Source of the DNA: Methanothrix soehngenii GP6
Lineage (GTDB): Archaea > Halobacteriota > Methanosarcinia > Methanotrichales > Methanotrichaceae
Assembly: GCF_000204415.1 (NCBI RefSeq)
Contig: NC_015416.1
Coordinates: 2,666,001-2,730,000, forward strand
Length of the DNA: 64,000 nucleotides
Reading direction: 5' to 3'
Of this stretch, positions 1 to 8,896 are shown in pieces. The translations under genes were made by a program, and so were the position numbers. Position 1 is the stretch's first letter; each line of letters opens with the position of its first letter. Below the pieces are notes generated by a model. The model searched no databases and was not told where the DNA came from. It saw only the letters and a list, made by a program, of their open reading frames with translations.

Positions 1-1
1 T

Positions 2-1627
2 CTGGGCGGTCTACCATCCCTTATCATCTTTGCATACTTTCGGGAGTGGCTAGGCGGCATCTTCTTGATTGCTATCGCTGCTGCGGTCTATTATTCGTCC
101 CAAAGAATGAGCAGCGCACCCTTGCTCCTCTTTTCCGGCCTGGTCGGCTTTCTGGTCGCCCAGCTGGCCATAACCACCCTCCCTTATGGCTGGAAGGCCT
201 GGGCCATCCCCGGGGTGCTCTTCGTCCTTGCCGGACTGATCGTTCTGCTGAATGGCTATCTGGCTCTCCTTCCCACTGGCCGGGGCCGGGGAGCAAGGTT
301 TGGCAGCCGGCTTCTCTATGCCCTCTTTTTTTCCCTGGTCGCATTCGGGGCCATCGCTCTGCTCATGCAGGTTCCTCATGATGCTGGTGGGAGAATTTCA
401 AATGCTTGTGGCTGCAACGGCTCGAATCTCTCTGCGTCCGGCACCGCTGTATCCCTGGATCCAGGATCCTCCCAAGACCTTCGAGAGGAGATCATCGCGC
501 CGGAGGATGTGCGGACATTTCCTCAGGAGGAGAGCATACTCTTTCAAGCTAAAGCCTGCGAGAATGAGCCATGTCAGTATCTCTGGTGGTCTGACCGGGA
601 CGGCATCCTGGACAGCAATCAGTCCTTTTCCCGCAGGGGCATGACAGCTGGATGGCATTCCGTCACTCTCACCGTCACCGACGGATCCGGCTGCGCCAGC
701 CGGGATTCCATAGAGTTGGGAGTGGCCCCACCATCGGCCTGCAGCGATGTGTCTCCTCTGCCCAGATACTATCCGGTGGACACCCCCTGCCGGGATATCT
801 GGCCCAATGGAACTGAATCCTGCCAGGAGATCGAGGTCTGCCATCCCGACCTGGACTACATCGTGCTGGACGCTGTGCGCTGCTGTAACGGTACCGCCTC
901 CAGCCCGGCCTGCGCCTGGGCGCGCGCCCATGCCGATGGCGACAATAAGAGATGCAGGGGGCTTTACATCATTCGCGCCTTCGGGCCGGACGCGGTTTAT
1001 ATGCAGGGTTATGCACTTTTCAAGGCCTGCTGCTCCGGCTATCCGGAATGCACCCGCACCTCCTGGCCGAGCCTCGCCGGGACAGTATCCTTCCGGGAGG
1101 GGTTCAACCAGAATGTAGCTAACCTCTCCTGTCGGCAGGAGGAGTGGGGAGTTTCCGCCTGGCGCTCAGACACGAATATGAGCGAGAACAGTGCTGTGCT
1201 GGGGCTCTTTCCCGCCCATGCCACAGTCAATATCCTGCAGACTGGAGTGTGCGTGGATTATGCCGCCGCTCTGACCACTGCCCTGCGCAAAGCGGGCTAC
1301 AACAAGAGCGAGGCCATGGTTGCCGCCAGCCTGGGATATGATCTGCCCTTGCTGGGAGACCATCCCGGCCATGCCTATAACCTGGTGAAGCTTCCCGGAG
1401 AGGAGGGATATCATATCGTGGACACCACCGGCAACGGGGAGGGCATAAATCCGGAGGGATTGCCGCATTACTTCTGGTTTGTGGGGAACTTCATGAACCA
1501 GCCTGTCCGGATCCGGGTCTTTGACTGGTGGGTGGGCTACTGCAGCAAGATCTCGCCCTATGGATTCAATGATCTGGGCAGCGTGAAGGCGCCCGCGAGC
1601 GCGGAGATCTGCGGATGTCCGGGCTGA
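2..1627 (+). CDS. Membrane protein with PKD-like and transglutaminase-like domains, 5' end outside the window
   Basis: The frame is open to the left edge, so the start lies upstream. The first 120 or so residues form several hydrophobic membrane segments. A PKD/Ig-like stretch follows (WHSVTLTVTDGSGCASRDSI), then a Cys-rich region, then a transglutaminase-like core with GVCVDYAAALTTALRKAGY (Cys), GHAYNLVKLP (His) and HIVDTTGN (Asp), the Cys-His-Asp order of the papain-like transglutaminase/protease superfamily. The enzymatic part is probably outside the cell, but topology is inferred. Its 3' end overlaps the convergent TPP-enzyme gene by 62 bases. Substrate unknown; it could be a protease, a crosslinker or an inactive fold. 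Confidence 0.7.
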   Translation: MGGLPSLIIFAYFREWLGGIFLIAIAAAVYYSSQRMSSAPLLLFSGLVGFLVAQLAITTLPYGWKAWAIPGVLFVLAGLIVLLNGYLALLPTGRGRGARFGSRLLYALFFSLVAFGAIALLMQVPHDAGGRISNACGCNGSNLSASGTAVSLDPGSSQDLREEIIAPEDVRTFPQEESILFQAKACENEPCQYLWWSDRDGILDSNQSFSRRGMTAGWHSVTLTVTDGSGCASRDSIELGVAPPSACSDVSPLPRYYPVDTPCRDIWPNGTESCQEIEVCHPDLDYIVLDAVRCCNGTASSPACAWARAHADGDNKRCRGLYIIRAFGPDAVYMQGYALFKACCSGYPECTRTSWPSLAGTVSFREGFNQNVANLSCRQEEWGVSAWRSDTNMSENSAVLGLFPAHATVNILQTGVCVDYAAALTTALRKAGYNKSEAMVAASLGYDLPLLGDHPGHAYNLVKLPGEEGYHIVDTTGNGEGINPEGLPHYFWFVGNFMNQPVRIRVFDWWVGYCSKISPYGFNDLGSVKAPASAEICGCPG

Positions 1628-3122
1628 TCGGCTGATGATTGGACAAATCAGAGGCGTATCTGGGGCAGATCCCCCGCGCCACGATGGCTGAGGGCCCATT
1701 TCTGGCCAGCTCCTCCTGGAGGATCTGTTCCGCCTCCTGGACCGTTGCAGGAAGATCGAAGCCTCGCGTGGGCAGCAATCCCTCTAAAAGGGCAGTGAGA
1801 TCCGGCACCTCCTGGCCTCCGGTCATGGCCGCCACATCGTTCTTTAAGACGACCGCCAATAGATCCCGCTTCTGCCAGAGGGCATTGATCAGGCCCTGCA
1901 GCCCGGAATGGGCCAGGGCGTAATCACCCACCAGGGCGATCCCCTTGGTACTGAAGCCAGAGGCCACTCCAATCGAGGAGCCCAGGCCGTATACCACATC
2001 CACCGACTGATAGGGAAGCCTGCTGGCGCGAATGGAGCAGCCGGCATCGCCTGCCACAGGCACATGCAGATCCCGCAGGGCATAAAAGAGGGAGGCGAAG
2101 GGGCAGTCCTCGCAGACTCCCCCTCTCCCCCCGGCCACGGTCTCGTACTCATTTACCGGTCCACCTGGCATGTCCGCATCATCCTTTAGAGCCTCCACTG
2201 CCTGAATGAGATCTTCTCGTTTCAGCTCTCCCGAGGGCAGGTGGCGGGTTAGCTTTCCTTTCACCTTTTCCAATCCGCCTAGCATGGATTCGATGAATGG
2301 CTCGGGCTCCTCAGCCACCAGGATGGTCTGGTGATCATCCAGAAACTGGCGAATGAGCCCCCAGGGCAGTGGGTTGACATAGGTCAAATAAAGACCGGAA
2401 ACCTCCAGCCCTTCCGCCAGAACAGCAGGCCGTCCGCTTGCGATGATCCCCACACCGCCCGCGCATTTTTTCATCCGGTTCAGAGAAGAGGAAAAAGCAG
2501 CTCCCGCCGCTCGGGCCATGGTTTTTTCATGATGCCTCTGATTCAAGCCCCGCATGGTAAGATCCATGTCCAGCCTTCTAAATCGCTGCCCCGTCCCGAA
2601 AGTGGGCCGGGAGGAGATCTGGGGACACTCTTCTGCCAGGAGAGGGGCTGTCACCCGGACGATGACCGGCACTCTGAGCCCTTCTGAAAGGGAATAGGCC
2701 TCCAGGATCGAGGCGTACAGATTCTCGGGATCTCGCGGATCGAGCAGGGGGAGCTTTGCCAGCGGCCCGTAAAACCGGCTGTCCATCTCCACCTGGGAGC
2801 CACGGGGACCGAGGTCGTCCCCAGCGATCAACACCAGTCCTGAGCCGATGTTATGGGTGGCGGATATCACCAGGGGGTCGGCCAGGGCGTTCATCCCCAC
2901 CTGCTTGACCACCACCATAGACCGCAATCCAGTGGCTGAAGCCCCCAGGGCGATCTCAAGAGCCACCTTCTCATTAATGGAGATCTCCGCATTCAGGCCA
3001 GCAGCCAGGTCGGTTATGGGGTAGCCTGGCACATAGGTTCGAGATGCAGCTCCTGCATCATCTGCTGCTTGCATGACGGCCTTGAGGCCGTTTAGGCCCT
3101 TCAGATCGTCCAGCCCCTTCAT
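1566..3122 (-). CDS. TPP-dependent enzyme, indolepyruvate ferredoxin oxidoreductase alpha-like
   Basis: The protein has 518 residues. The N-terminal half matches the pyrimidine-binding domain of 2-oxoacid:ferredoxin oxidoreductases (VPGYPITDL, then EKVALEIALGASATGLRSM). The C-terminal half is the TPP-binding domain (ALVGDYALAHSGLQGLINA, then VVLKNDVAAMTGGQE). The two 4Fe-4S clusters that end a typical IorA are absent; the conserved part stops at ARGICPRY and a low-complexity tail follows. The start codon overlaps the stop of the upstream MMP11 gene by 4 bases, so the two are translationally coupled. Because of that partner and the missing ferredoxin domain, indolepyruvate oxidation is not a safe assumption. 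The tail overlaps the convergent neighbour. Confidence 0.8.
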   Translation of the reverse strand: MKGLDDLKGLNGLKAVMQAADDAGAASRTYVPGYPITDLAAGLNAEISINEKVALEIALGASATGLRSMVVVKQVGMNALADPLVISATHNIGSGLVLIAGDDLGPRGSQVEMDSRFYGPLAKLPLLDPRDPENLYASILEAYSLSEGLRVPVIVRVTAPLLAEECPQISSRPTFGTGQRFRRLDMDLTMRGLNQRHHEKTMARAAGAAFSSSLNRMKKCAGGVGIIASGRPAVLAEGLEVSGLYLTYVNPLPWGLIRQFLDDHQTILVAEEPEPFIESMLGGLEKVKGKLTRHLPSGELKREDLIQAVEALKDDADMPGGPVNEYETVAGGRGGVCEDCPFASLFYALRDLHVPVAGDAGCSIRASRLPYQSVDVVYGLGSSIGVASGFSTKGIALVGDYALAHSGLQGLINALWQKRDLLAVVLKNDVAAMTGGQEVPDLTALLEGLLPTRGFDLPATVQEAEQILQEELARNGPSAIVARGICPRYASDLSNHQPISPDIRRSPRSRAPSRCPDH

Positions 3123-4018
3123 GCCGTTCCGGGGATTATGGACTCGTCCGGCCGGGCATTGAAGGGCAGAGCAGCAATAGCACCGATCAGGCCCTGACCT
3201 TTCATGATGATCTGCACTCCCGCCTCCTGTGCGACCTTGACCGCATCCTCATAACTCACCCTCTCCTTTTTGCATCTCAGACCGAAAGCCAGCAGCTCTG
3301 AGGGATCGAAATCCCTGAACACTGCCATCCCCGTCTGCTCGGATACGGTGTATTTCTGCAACAATGCCCGGAAATCACCCAGCATGCCCTCTCCTCTTCC
3401 CGGCAAGCAGGCGAACTCCACCACCGTGGAGACGCAGTTCTGGGTCTTGGTGGGCACGGGAAATAGCTGCACCAGGGAGTGGGAGATATAGCGGGCCTCA
3501 GGCCGGTCGACCTTCTGGGCGATGTTATGAATCAAAGACCAGGTGGCTCCCACGGTCTTGGAGTCGGTGTCATCAACCCCGATGATCATCCTCTCCCTTC
3601 TGGGCAGGACTATGGCCCCCCGGGCTACCCTACCCCCGCCGCATTCAGTAGCATCGTATCTCAGCACATCCTCAGCCCGGGCACGGGATAGGGTGGCCCC
3701 CACACCGCCGCCGCCCAAACCGGCGTAAGTGACCTCCACCTCTGAGCCGGACACTTTAACCGATTCGATACCTGCGGACCGCTTGGATGAGACAAGGTCC
3801 AGGTCAACGTTTCCGGGGTTGAGCATATAGCGGAACCACTCGCCCTGGTTGCATGAGCTTATGACCAGGGGACCGCGGGAGTAATGATATCTGGCCCAGG
3901 CCGATCCGCCATAGCATGAGGACCTCTCCAAAAGCTCCACCCTTTTAGCATCATCATCGACTACGGCATGGATCTGCTTGTAGACCACCACATAAGGATC
4001 TTCTAATTCTAGTTGCAC
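3119..4018 (-). CDS. Methanogenesis marker protein 11 homologue
   Basis: The protein has 299 residues with a GTG start preceded by GAGGTT. It matches my recollection of the methanogenesis marker protein 11 family, found in methanogens but without an assigned reaction. The central motif IIGVDDTDSKTVGATWSL resembles the DDTDS motif of TiaS (tRNA-Ile2 agmatinyltransferase), which suggests nucleotide binding. C-terminal blocks include GLRCKKERVSYEDAVKVA and GQGLIGAIAALPFN. It is the first gene of a two-gene operon with a TPP enzyme. The family call is confident; the biochemical role is unknown. Confidence 0.8.
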   Translation of the reverse strand: MQLELEDPYVVVYKQIHAVVDDDAKRVELLERSSCYGGSAWARYHYSRGPLVISSCNQGEWFRYMLNPGNVDLDLVSSKRSAGIESVKVSGSEVEVTYAGLGGGGVGATLSRARAEDVLRYDATECGGGRVARGAIVLPRRERMIIGVDDTDSKTVGATWSLIHNIAQKVDRPEARYISHSLVQLFPVPTKTQNCVSTVVEFACLPGRGEGMLGDFRALLQKYTVSEQTGMAVFRDFDPSELLAFGLRCKKERVSYEDAVKVAQEAGVQIIMKGQGLIGAIAALPFNARPDESIIPGTA

Positions 4019-4164
4019 GCCTTGAACCTCGAAAGCTGTATTGATGATCTCCTCTCATAAATCCTCTGATGCACAATGAAGTTGAAGCATTTGCTCTTTT
4101 GGTTTTTAGATTGTCACAAAAGGTTTTGACCAGTTAACATCCGTTTTTGCACATTCTTACTGAG

Positions 4165-4462
4165 CGCCCGCGAGTCTAGCCTGCTGGCCCTCCCACGGTT
4201 GGCGCCCTCAACGCCGGGCAGGCTCGGATACCTAGGCAGCTTAAGATTGAGCAGGATTGATGCACTTGCTCCTCAGGATAATCCTGATGTCGGCGGTCAG
4301 TTTTTGCATCTTTATGTCTTGATGCGTCTCGAATTCGCTCAAGGATAAAGGGCATAGCAGCATAGATTGTCCCCCGCGGACGCGAGGTTAGAGGGGCCCG
4401 CACTGCCTGGAGTGCGCTAAGAGCACAACCGCGGGAGCCCCGAAGGGCCGACTCGCGGGGCT
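4165..4462 (-). ncRNA. Candidate structured RNA of about 300 nt, family unknown
   Basis: This GC-rich block lies between AT-rich flanks and has no convincing reading frame. Its ends pair over 10 bp (CCCGCGAGTC at 4167-4176 with GACTCGCGGG at 4450-4459). Inside are further hairpins: AGCCTGC 4178-4184 with GCAGGCT 4218-4224, a TCAGGA/TCCTGA hairpin near 4275, GCACT/AGTGC near 4405, and GCCC-TTCG-GGGC read on the minus strand just inside the closing stem. The UUCG tetraloop favours the minus strand, and a TTTATCA-like element lies about 23 nt before the block on that strand. I did not find the conserved cores of RNase P or SRP RNA. Strand and identity are inference. Confidence 0.35.
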
Positions 4463-4881
4463 TCAGAAAAAAGGCGCTTGATAAATGCTTAATAGCAGAT
4501 GAGATCAGCGGTAACATAGCTTATACCCGTGGATATGCCGCATGACTATGGCCTCCAGTGCGCCAAAACGATTGCTAAATTCCAGCGGGCTGACTGGTGT
4601 GGCACCTTAAAAAAAGAAGAATGATATTCTCTCGGCCAATAAATATGGCGATATCATCCATTGAGGCCACCATCGCCCCACGTCTTTTATGGCCTCTATT
4701 GTCTCCCGCAATGCATCATCCCCGCCCAGCCTGGCTATGAGTGGAGCAGAAAACGACAGGTCCGAGAGCAGATTATACGATTCTATCGGTCTTAAAATTG
4801 ATGGGATGTACAAGATGTCTATGTCTTCTGGCTATATCTGGCAGAAAAGGTATTTATTAAAAGACTCGCATGGGTTAGCTC

Positions 4882-5070
4882 ATGTGTGAGGGCATAGATC
4901 CTAGGAAATACTCCCGGGGCAAAGTTTTCATCGCCGATGAAGGTGCAGAAGAACCGGAGGAGAATATCAGAGAAGCCTTCACCAAGCTCTCCGCATCCAC
5001 AATAGCCAAGCTCATTGAGGATGAACCTGATACCTATTCAATCGAAGATGTAAAAATAAGATACAAATGA
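4882..5070 (+). CDS. Small antitoxin-like protein preceding MazF
   Basis: This 62-residue acidic protein (PRKYSRGKVFIADEGAEEPE, then SASTIAKLIEDEPDTYSIED) overlaps the following MazF/PemK-like toxin gene by 4 bases (ATGA). Small size, acidity, position before the toxin and overlap are the usual features of a type II antitoxin. It lacks an obvious AbrB or ribbon-helix-helix motif, so its antitoxin family is not assigned. The pair stands alone between a non-coding stretch and the convergent truD operon. Confidence 0.65.
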   Translation: MCEGIDPRKYSRGKVFIADEGAEEPEENIREAFTKLSASTIAKLIEDEPDTYSIEDVKIRYK

Positions 5071-5396
5071 AGGGCGATATTGTTTTCGTGCGGTTCCCAT
5101 ACACTGATATGACTAATGCCAAGCCCAGGCCAGCTCTGGTGCTTCATGAAGAGAAGGATGAGGTAGTTTTGGCCTACATATCTTCCAGAGTTCCAATCGT
5201 ACCCACGAAAACAGATGTTTTGGTCTTGAGAAGTGACTCCTTTTTTGAAGCAACTGGACTAAAGCGCGATTCCGTTATAAAGCTGAGTGTGCTTGCAACT
5301 TTGAAGAAATGGTTCATTGAGGGGCTTTTTGGAGAGGCTGATGGCACACTAAGGCATGAGATCAATACAAAGCTGGCTTTATGTTACAGGCTCTAA
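5067..5396 (+). CDS. MazF/PemK-like toxin
   Basis: This 109-residue protein begins MKGDIVFVRFPYTDMTNAKP and continues RPALVLHEE, the N-terminal beta-strand pattern of the MazF/PemK (CcdB-fold) mRNA-interferase family, including the conserved P(Y/F)xDxxxxKxRPALV block. Family members are sequence-specific endoribonucleases held inactive by the upstream antitoxin. The C-terminal part (KLSVLATLKKWFIEGLFGEAD) matches the family's usual strand-helix end. Length is normal. Specificity cannot be deduced. Confidence 0.85.
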   Translation: MKGDIVFVRFPYTDMTNAKPRPALVLHEEKDEVVLAYISSRVPIVPTKTDVLVLRSDSFFEATGLKRDSVIKLSVLATLKKWFIEGLFGEADGTLRHEINTKLALCYRL

Positions 5397-5454
5397 TTCA
5401 TAAGACGTCTTTTGCATTTATTGATTTCAGACAACAACTTGTCACGCTTAATCA

Positions 5455-6732
5455 TCAACTAGCATCTTTCATATACTCTCTCAGCACCACAGTGGCATAG
5501 CTCCCTTTGGGCAGGATGAATTCCAGCTGGGCTGAATCCCCTTCCACCCTGATCTTCGGATCGACCGGGCAGAGAGCTGTTCTTCTCGTGCCCCGCGAGC
5601 CCAGGTCTGGATTCTCCACAACTTTGAAGCCCTCCGGCAAAATGTCCTCTTCCTGCAGGACCTGTCTTTCGATCTCTCCCTGTCTGCCCTCTGCCAGACG
5701 GCTCTCAAATCCGATCAGGGGCAGGGTGACAAATGCCCGGCCTCTATTCACCAGCCTGGCTATCGCCTCCAGGTTATCCTCAGTCACCTCCTGGGTTTTG
5801 TCCATATCTGGCATGCCCCCTTTGGAAAAGCAGACCACATCCCCAACAAGAGCCTCATCCAGGGGCATCGACTTTGCCAGTCGGAGGCTGAGTATGCGGT
5901 TGAAGAGGTATGACTGATAGGCATGCACAAAGAGCCGCTTCAAATTGACGGAAAGAACATCAAAGGAATGGGCATAGTCACCAGGATGCTCGGCCAGATA
6001 GTTGAGCATGGCCAGCTCATGGTGCAAGTAGCCAGGAAAATCATTGCGGGCGGCCTGAATATCCCCGCTCTCCCACAGCCTTTCTCTCGCCTCTCTCGTC
6101 CTCTCCTGCTCTCCAGCATAGGGCAGGGCGAGGAATATGCGGGCAGCCTCTTCGGCCTTTCCCCTGGCCAGGGCTTCACCCACCAGATGGGTTATCGGCC
6201 TTATGTCCCCAAACCTCTGCACACCGAAGTAGTTGGCAACCCCCTTGTGCCTCTTGATCTCCTCGCTGACGGAGGCGAGGCTACGGGCCGGATCGGGGCA
6301 GGAGAGCTCTCGAATGGTGATGGAGAAGCGGTTGCCCAAAAGGTCGCCCAGACCTACTGCCCTGTTCGTCCTGCCCAGCACATTTATCTTGATGTCGGGG
6401 AGGCGGATCCTATCGAGCTCCGATTCATCCAGATTCATGATGCTGATCCTCTGCCTGGTTATTGCCCTCTTGTCCTTTGTCCCTGCCCAGCCGAACCTCT
6501 TCTGGCTGATACGCAAATGCCTGGACATCTCCCGGATGAGGTGATGGGTATCCCAGTCAGTCTTCTCTACTTCTATGACCAGGTACCTTCCCCCTTCATA
6601 GCCGAGGTCCTCGAAGACCTCCACCACCAAAAAGTCCTCGGGATTTCTTCTGATTATACCTCCACAGCCAGGACTGTCGGTGATGTAGTAGTCCATGCCC
6701 AGAAATCTGTCTTGCTCGCTTGCCAGTTTCAT
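5455..6732 (-). CDS. truD: tRNA pseudouridine(13) synthase TruD
   Basis: The protein has 425 residues. TruD/Pus7 enzymes convert U13 of tRNA to pseudouridine. The catalytic-domain motif is clear (RFGWAGTKDKRAITRQRIS, with the catalytic Asp in TKDKRA), preceded by RRNPEDFLVVEV and followed by GVANYFGVQRFGDIRPITH. The C-terminal GSYATVVLREYMKD is the usual family ending. It lies 6 bases downstream of pth2 and is surely cotranscribed with it. The 349-residue frame on the opposite strand is a shadow. Confidence 0.95.
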   Translation of the reverse strand: MKLASEQDRFLGMDYYITDSPGCGGIIRRNPEDFLVVEVFEDLGYEGGRYLVIEVEKTDWDTHHLIREMSRHLRISQKRFGWAGTKDKRAITRQRISIMNLDESELDRIRLPDIKINVLGRTNRAVGLGDLLGNRFSITIRELSCPDPARSLASVSEEIKRHKGVANYFGVQRFGDIRPITHLVGEALARGKAEEAARIFLALPYAGEQERTREARERLWESGDIQAARNDFPGYLHHELAMLNYLAEHPGDYAHSFDVLSVNLKRLFVHAYQSYLFNRILSLRLAKSMPLDEALVGDVVCFSKGGMPDMDKTQEVTEDNLEAIARLVNRGRAFVTLPLIGFESRLAEGRQGEIERQVLQEEDILPEGFKVVENPDLGSRGTRRTALCPVDPKIRVEGDSAQLEFILPKGSYATVVLREYMKDAS

Positions 6733-6738
6733 CGTCCC

Positions 6739-7092
6739 TCAGACCAGCCTGAGCTTGCCAGTAACCTTATCCATCAATTTTCCGTGGGCCGGACCCAGGC
6801 CCAGGGCGGTTATGGTGCCGGGAGGGATCTCAGTCAGGCCAGCATCAGCTACAATGGCCGAGGGTATTCCCGCCCTCTCTGCATCCTCACGCAGGCGGAA
6901 GAGGTCAGAGACGCCCGAAACCCGCAAGACCACCTTCTTCTGGCCCTCTGCTTTCCATTCGGAGACAACTGACCGGTCCATCTTCTCCGCCCTCTCCACT
7001 GCCATCACTGCTGCATGAGCCACCTGCACCGCCAGCTTTCCCGCCGATAGCTTTAGATCCTCTCTGATAACAATGCACTGCTTGAATTCCAT
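6739..7092 (-). CDS. pth2: Peptidyl-tRNA hydrolase, archaeal/eukaryotic type
   Basis: The protein has 117 residues, the normal Pth2 length. It begins MEFKQCIVIREDLKLSAGKL followed by AVQVAHAAVMA, the Pth2 signature in which the Lys and the GKLAAQVAHA helix contribute to the active site. The C-terminal block TALGLGPAHGKLMDKVTGKL completes the family pattern. Pth2 releases peptides from prematurely dissociated peptidyl-tRNA. It is the upstream partner of truD (6-base gap). Confidence 0.95.
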   Translation of the reverse strand: MEFKQCIVIREDLKLSAGKLAVQVAHAAVMAVERAEKMDRSVVSEWKAEGQKKVVLRVSGVSDLFRLREDAERAGIPSAIVADAGLTEIPPGTITALGLGPAHGKLMDKVTGKLRLV

Positions 7093-7107
7093 GAAAACCG
7101 CCTCGTT

Positions 7108-7137
7108 ACTGATAAAAAAAGTTCTTGAAAAATAAAA
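7108..7137 (-). terminator. T-rich terminator after dnaG
   Basis: Between dnaG and pth2 the minus strand carries two T-runs, a five-T and a seven-T tract separated by a short spacer, directly after the dnaG stop. Archaeal polymerase terminates on such T-tracts without a hairpin. It may separate dnaG transcription from pth2-truD, or act as an attenuator. Confidence 0.45.
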
Positions 7138-7149
7138 AGAGGCGAAATG

Positions 7150-8472
7150 CTATGCCTCTTTAGTGACCACTCTTACGCATGAGGGGCTTTTCACTATATT
7201 GCCCATCTTGGCGCCGATCAGATACTCCAGGCCCTTATCGACAGCGATATCCAGGACGCGTTGGGTTACTACGCCATCGAATATCACACCGCTGACATCT
7301 CCATTGGAGTCCTTCAGCTCTCTGGCCAGGTCCCTCACTGCCACCTCCCGGAGGACGTTATGATTCTTGTCCATGAGTCTCGCGCAAAGTGTCCCGTCCA
7401 GCTCATCCATATGCTGCCGGAACCATTCCCGTTCCGGCTCGGGCTTGGGAGCAGGCTCCTGCGGGGCGGCGACCACTATCTCCTCCACCACGGGAGCCGA
7501 TTTGGGCACTACCTCCCTGGGGACGATTCTGCGGGGGGGTATGGCCTCTGCCCTCTCCGCGGCATTTCTCACGCATAGCGGCCTCTCCCGGATTAGGCTC
7601 TTCCTCTTGGTGGTGATCTCCCTTCTCTTCCGGGGCTGGTTCTTTATCTTGTACTGATCGAGCACCTGCTCCACCGGGATCTTCTGGCGCAGAGCGCGGA
7701 CGATCTCCTTCTGGGTCATATCCTCGACGCTCTTCCCGTCCGGTGCCCTGGCCACATAATCGATATCTGCTACCTGGAGTAGCTCTTTTACTATCAGCTC
7801 GCCGCCCCGGTCGCCATCGGTAAAGGCGGTCACCACCTTCTTAGCGCAGAGGTCGGCAATGGTGGGAGGAACATTGGTTCCGCCCACAGCTACGGCGTTC
7901 TTGATGCCGTACTTGAGCAGATTGAGCACATCCGCCCTGCCCTCAACCACTAAAATTGCGTCCGAGTCGAGGACATTGGGTCCGGCGGGGAGGTTGTCCT
8001 TGCCCAAATGGATTATCTCCTCCACCCGGACGGACTGCTTTATCTCCTCTGTGATCTCCTCCGTCTCCAGGATGTTCTCATCGAACATCTCCACCAGGAT
8101 CCGCTTGGCCCTCTCTATTACGTATCTCCTCTTGGAGGCGCGAACGTCCTCGATGCGATTGATGGCGATTCTGGCAATGCAAGGCCCAACCCGGTCAATG
8201 GTCTCCAGAGCGGCAGCAAGTATGGCAGTCTCGACCTTATCGAAGCTTGAGGGAATTGAAATGGTGCCGCTCGACTTTCCCCCGCTGGATGTGATTTGCA
8301 CATCGATTCTGCCCAACCTTCCTGTCTTTTGAAGGTCTCGCAGGTCAAGGTCGCTTCCGAGGAGACCTTCCGTCTGACCAAAGATGGCGCCGACCACATC
8401 TGGCCGCTCCACTATCCCCTCTGCAGTTATATCCGCATAAATGACATATTTAGTGGTATCAACATTCTGCAT
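7150..8472 (-). CDS. dnaG: Archaeal DnaG-like primase
   Basis: The protein has 440 residues. An N-terminal archaeal DnaG domain begins [20 protein letters not shown]. The central Toprim domain shows [20 protein letters not shown] (catalytic Glu) and [20 protein letters not shown] (Asp-x-Asp). A charged linker and a C-terminal region follow. Archaeal DnaG is a Toprim primase also found with the exosome. A well-defined AT-rich promoter region lies upstream; the downstream T-tracts separate it from pth2. Confidence 0.95.
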   Translation of the reverse strand: MQNVDTTKYVIYADITAEGIVERPDVVGAIFGQTEGLLGSDLDLRDLQKTGRLGRIDVQITSSGGKSSGTISIPSSFDKVETAILAAALETIDRVGPCIARIAINRIEDVRASKRRYVIERAKRILVEMFDENILETEEITEEIKQSVRVEEIIHLGKDNLPAGPNVLDSDAILVVEGRADVLNLLKYGIKNAVAVGGTNVPPTIADLCAKKVVTAFTDGDRGGELIVKELLQVADIDYVARAPDGKSVEDMTQKEIVRALRQKIPVEQVLDQYKIKNQPRKRREITTKRKSLIRERPLCVRNAAERAEAIPPRRIVPREVVPKSAPVVEEIVVAAPQEPAPKPEPEREWFRQHMDELDGTLCARLMDKNHNVLREVAVRDLARELKDSNGDVSGVIFDGVVTQRVLDIAVDKGLEYLIGAKMGNIVKSPSCVRVVTKEA

Positions 8473-8896
8473 GATTATATGACCCCTTTTAATTTTTAAT
8501 AGTTAAATAAAAGTCACACCAACATCTTACAGCCAAAGCTACCAATAACCAAAGGGGGCCATTTTTCGCGACCAAATGTCGCCGTTCCGGCCATGCCTAA
8601 TCTCAGGCAGGCAATGAGCATTGAATGATGGTGAATGTGAATTTATCCAACTACTTCAGCGTCCAATTGTCATCATCATGGAACATCTGATAGAAATGCC
8701 CACACATGAGCATTTTCTTCCTCGCTTTGCTGGCATTTCATCGCCTCAAGTTTACTGGAGGCTTAATTATTATGAGATTTGAAGCTCAAATGTGTACTTC
8801 TACCAAGTAAAATTGCACGAATCTAGTTTAAGAACTTTGTGGTAGAGAGGAAGTGAAGAGGAGAGGGGCAGATCGACTCAAGATATATAAAAGCTC
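8473..8896. other. Intergenic region without gene
   Basis: This 424-base stretch lies between nmd3 and dnaG, both leftward. It holds the AT-rich dnaG promoter region (TTTAATTTTTAATAG just upstream of the start) and, near 8887, a TATATAAAAG box on the plus strand with no plus-strand gene behind it. I see no frame, tRNA or strong hairpin in the middle part. Confidence 0.5.

Noticed and set aside
4165-4462. RNase P RNA or SRP RNA
   Set aside because: I could not find the GGAAAGUCC-type core of RNase P nor the helix-8 motif of SRP RNA on either strand.
4176-4517. 113-codon minus-strand frame
   Set aside because: Arg/Pro/Ala-rich translation without family features; the bases form many hairpins, so an RNA reading is better.
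4607-4813. 68-codon minus-strand frame
   Set aside because: The translation looks somewhat protein-like (ARLGGDDALRETIEAIKD) but has no start signal or family; at most a gene remnant.
5923-6972. 349-codon plus-strand frame
   Set aside because: It lies antisense to truD and pth2, whose motifs are unambiguous; composition shows no protein family.
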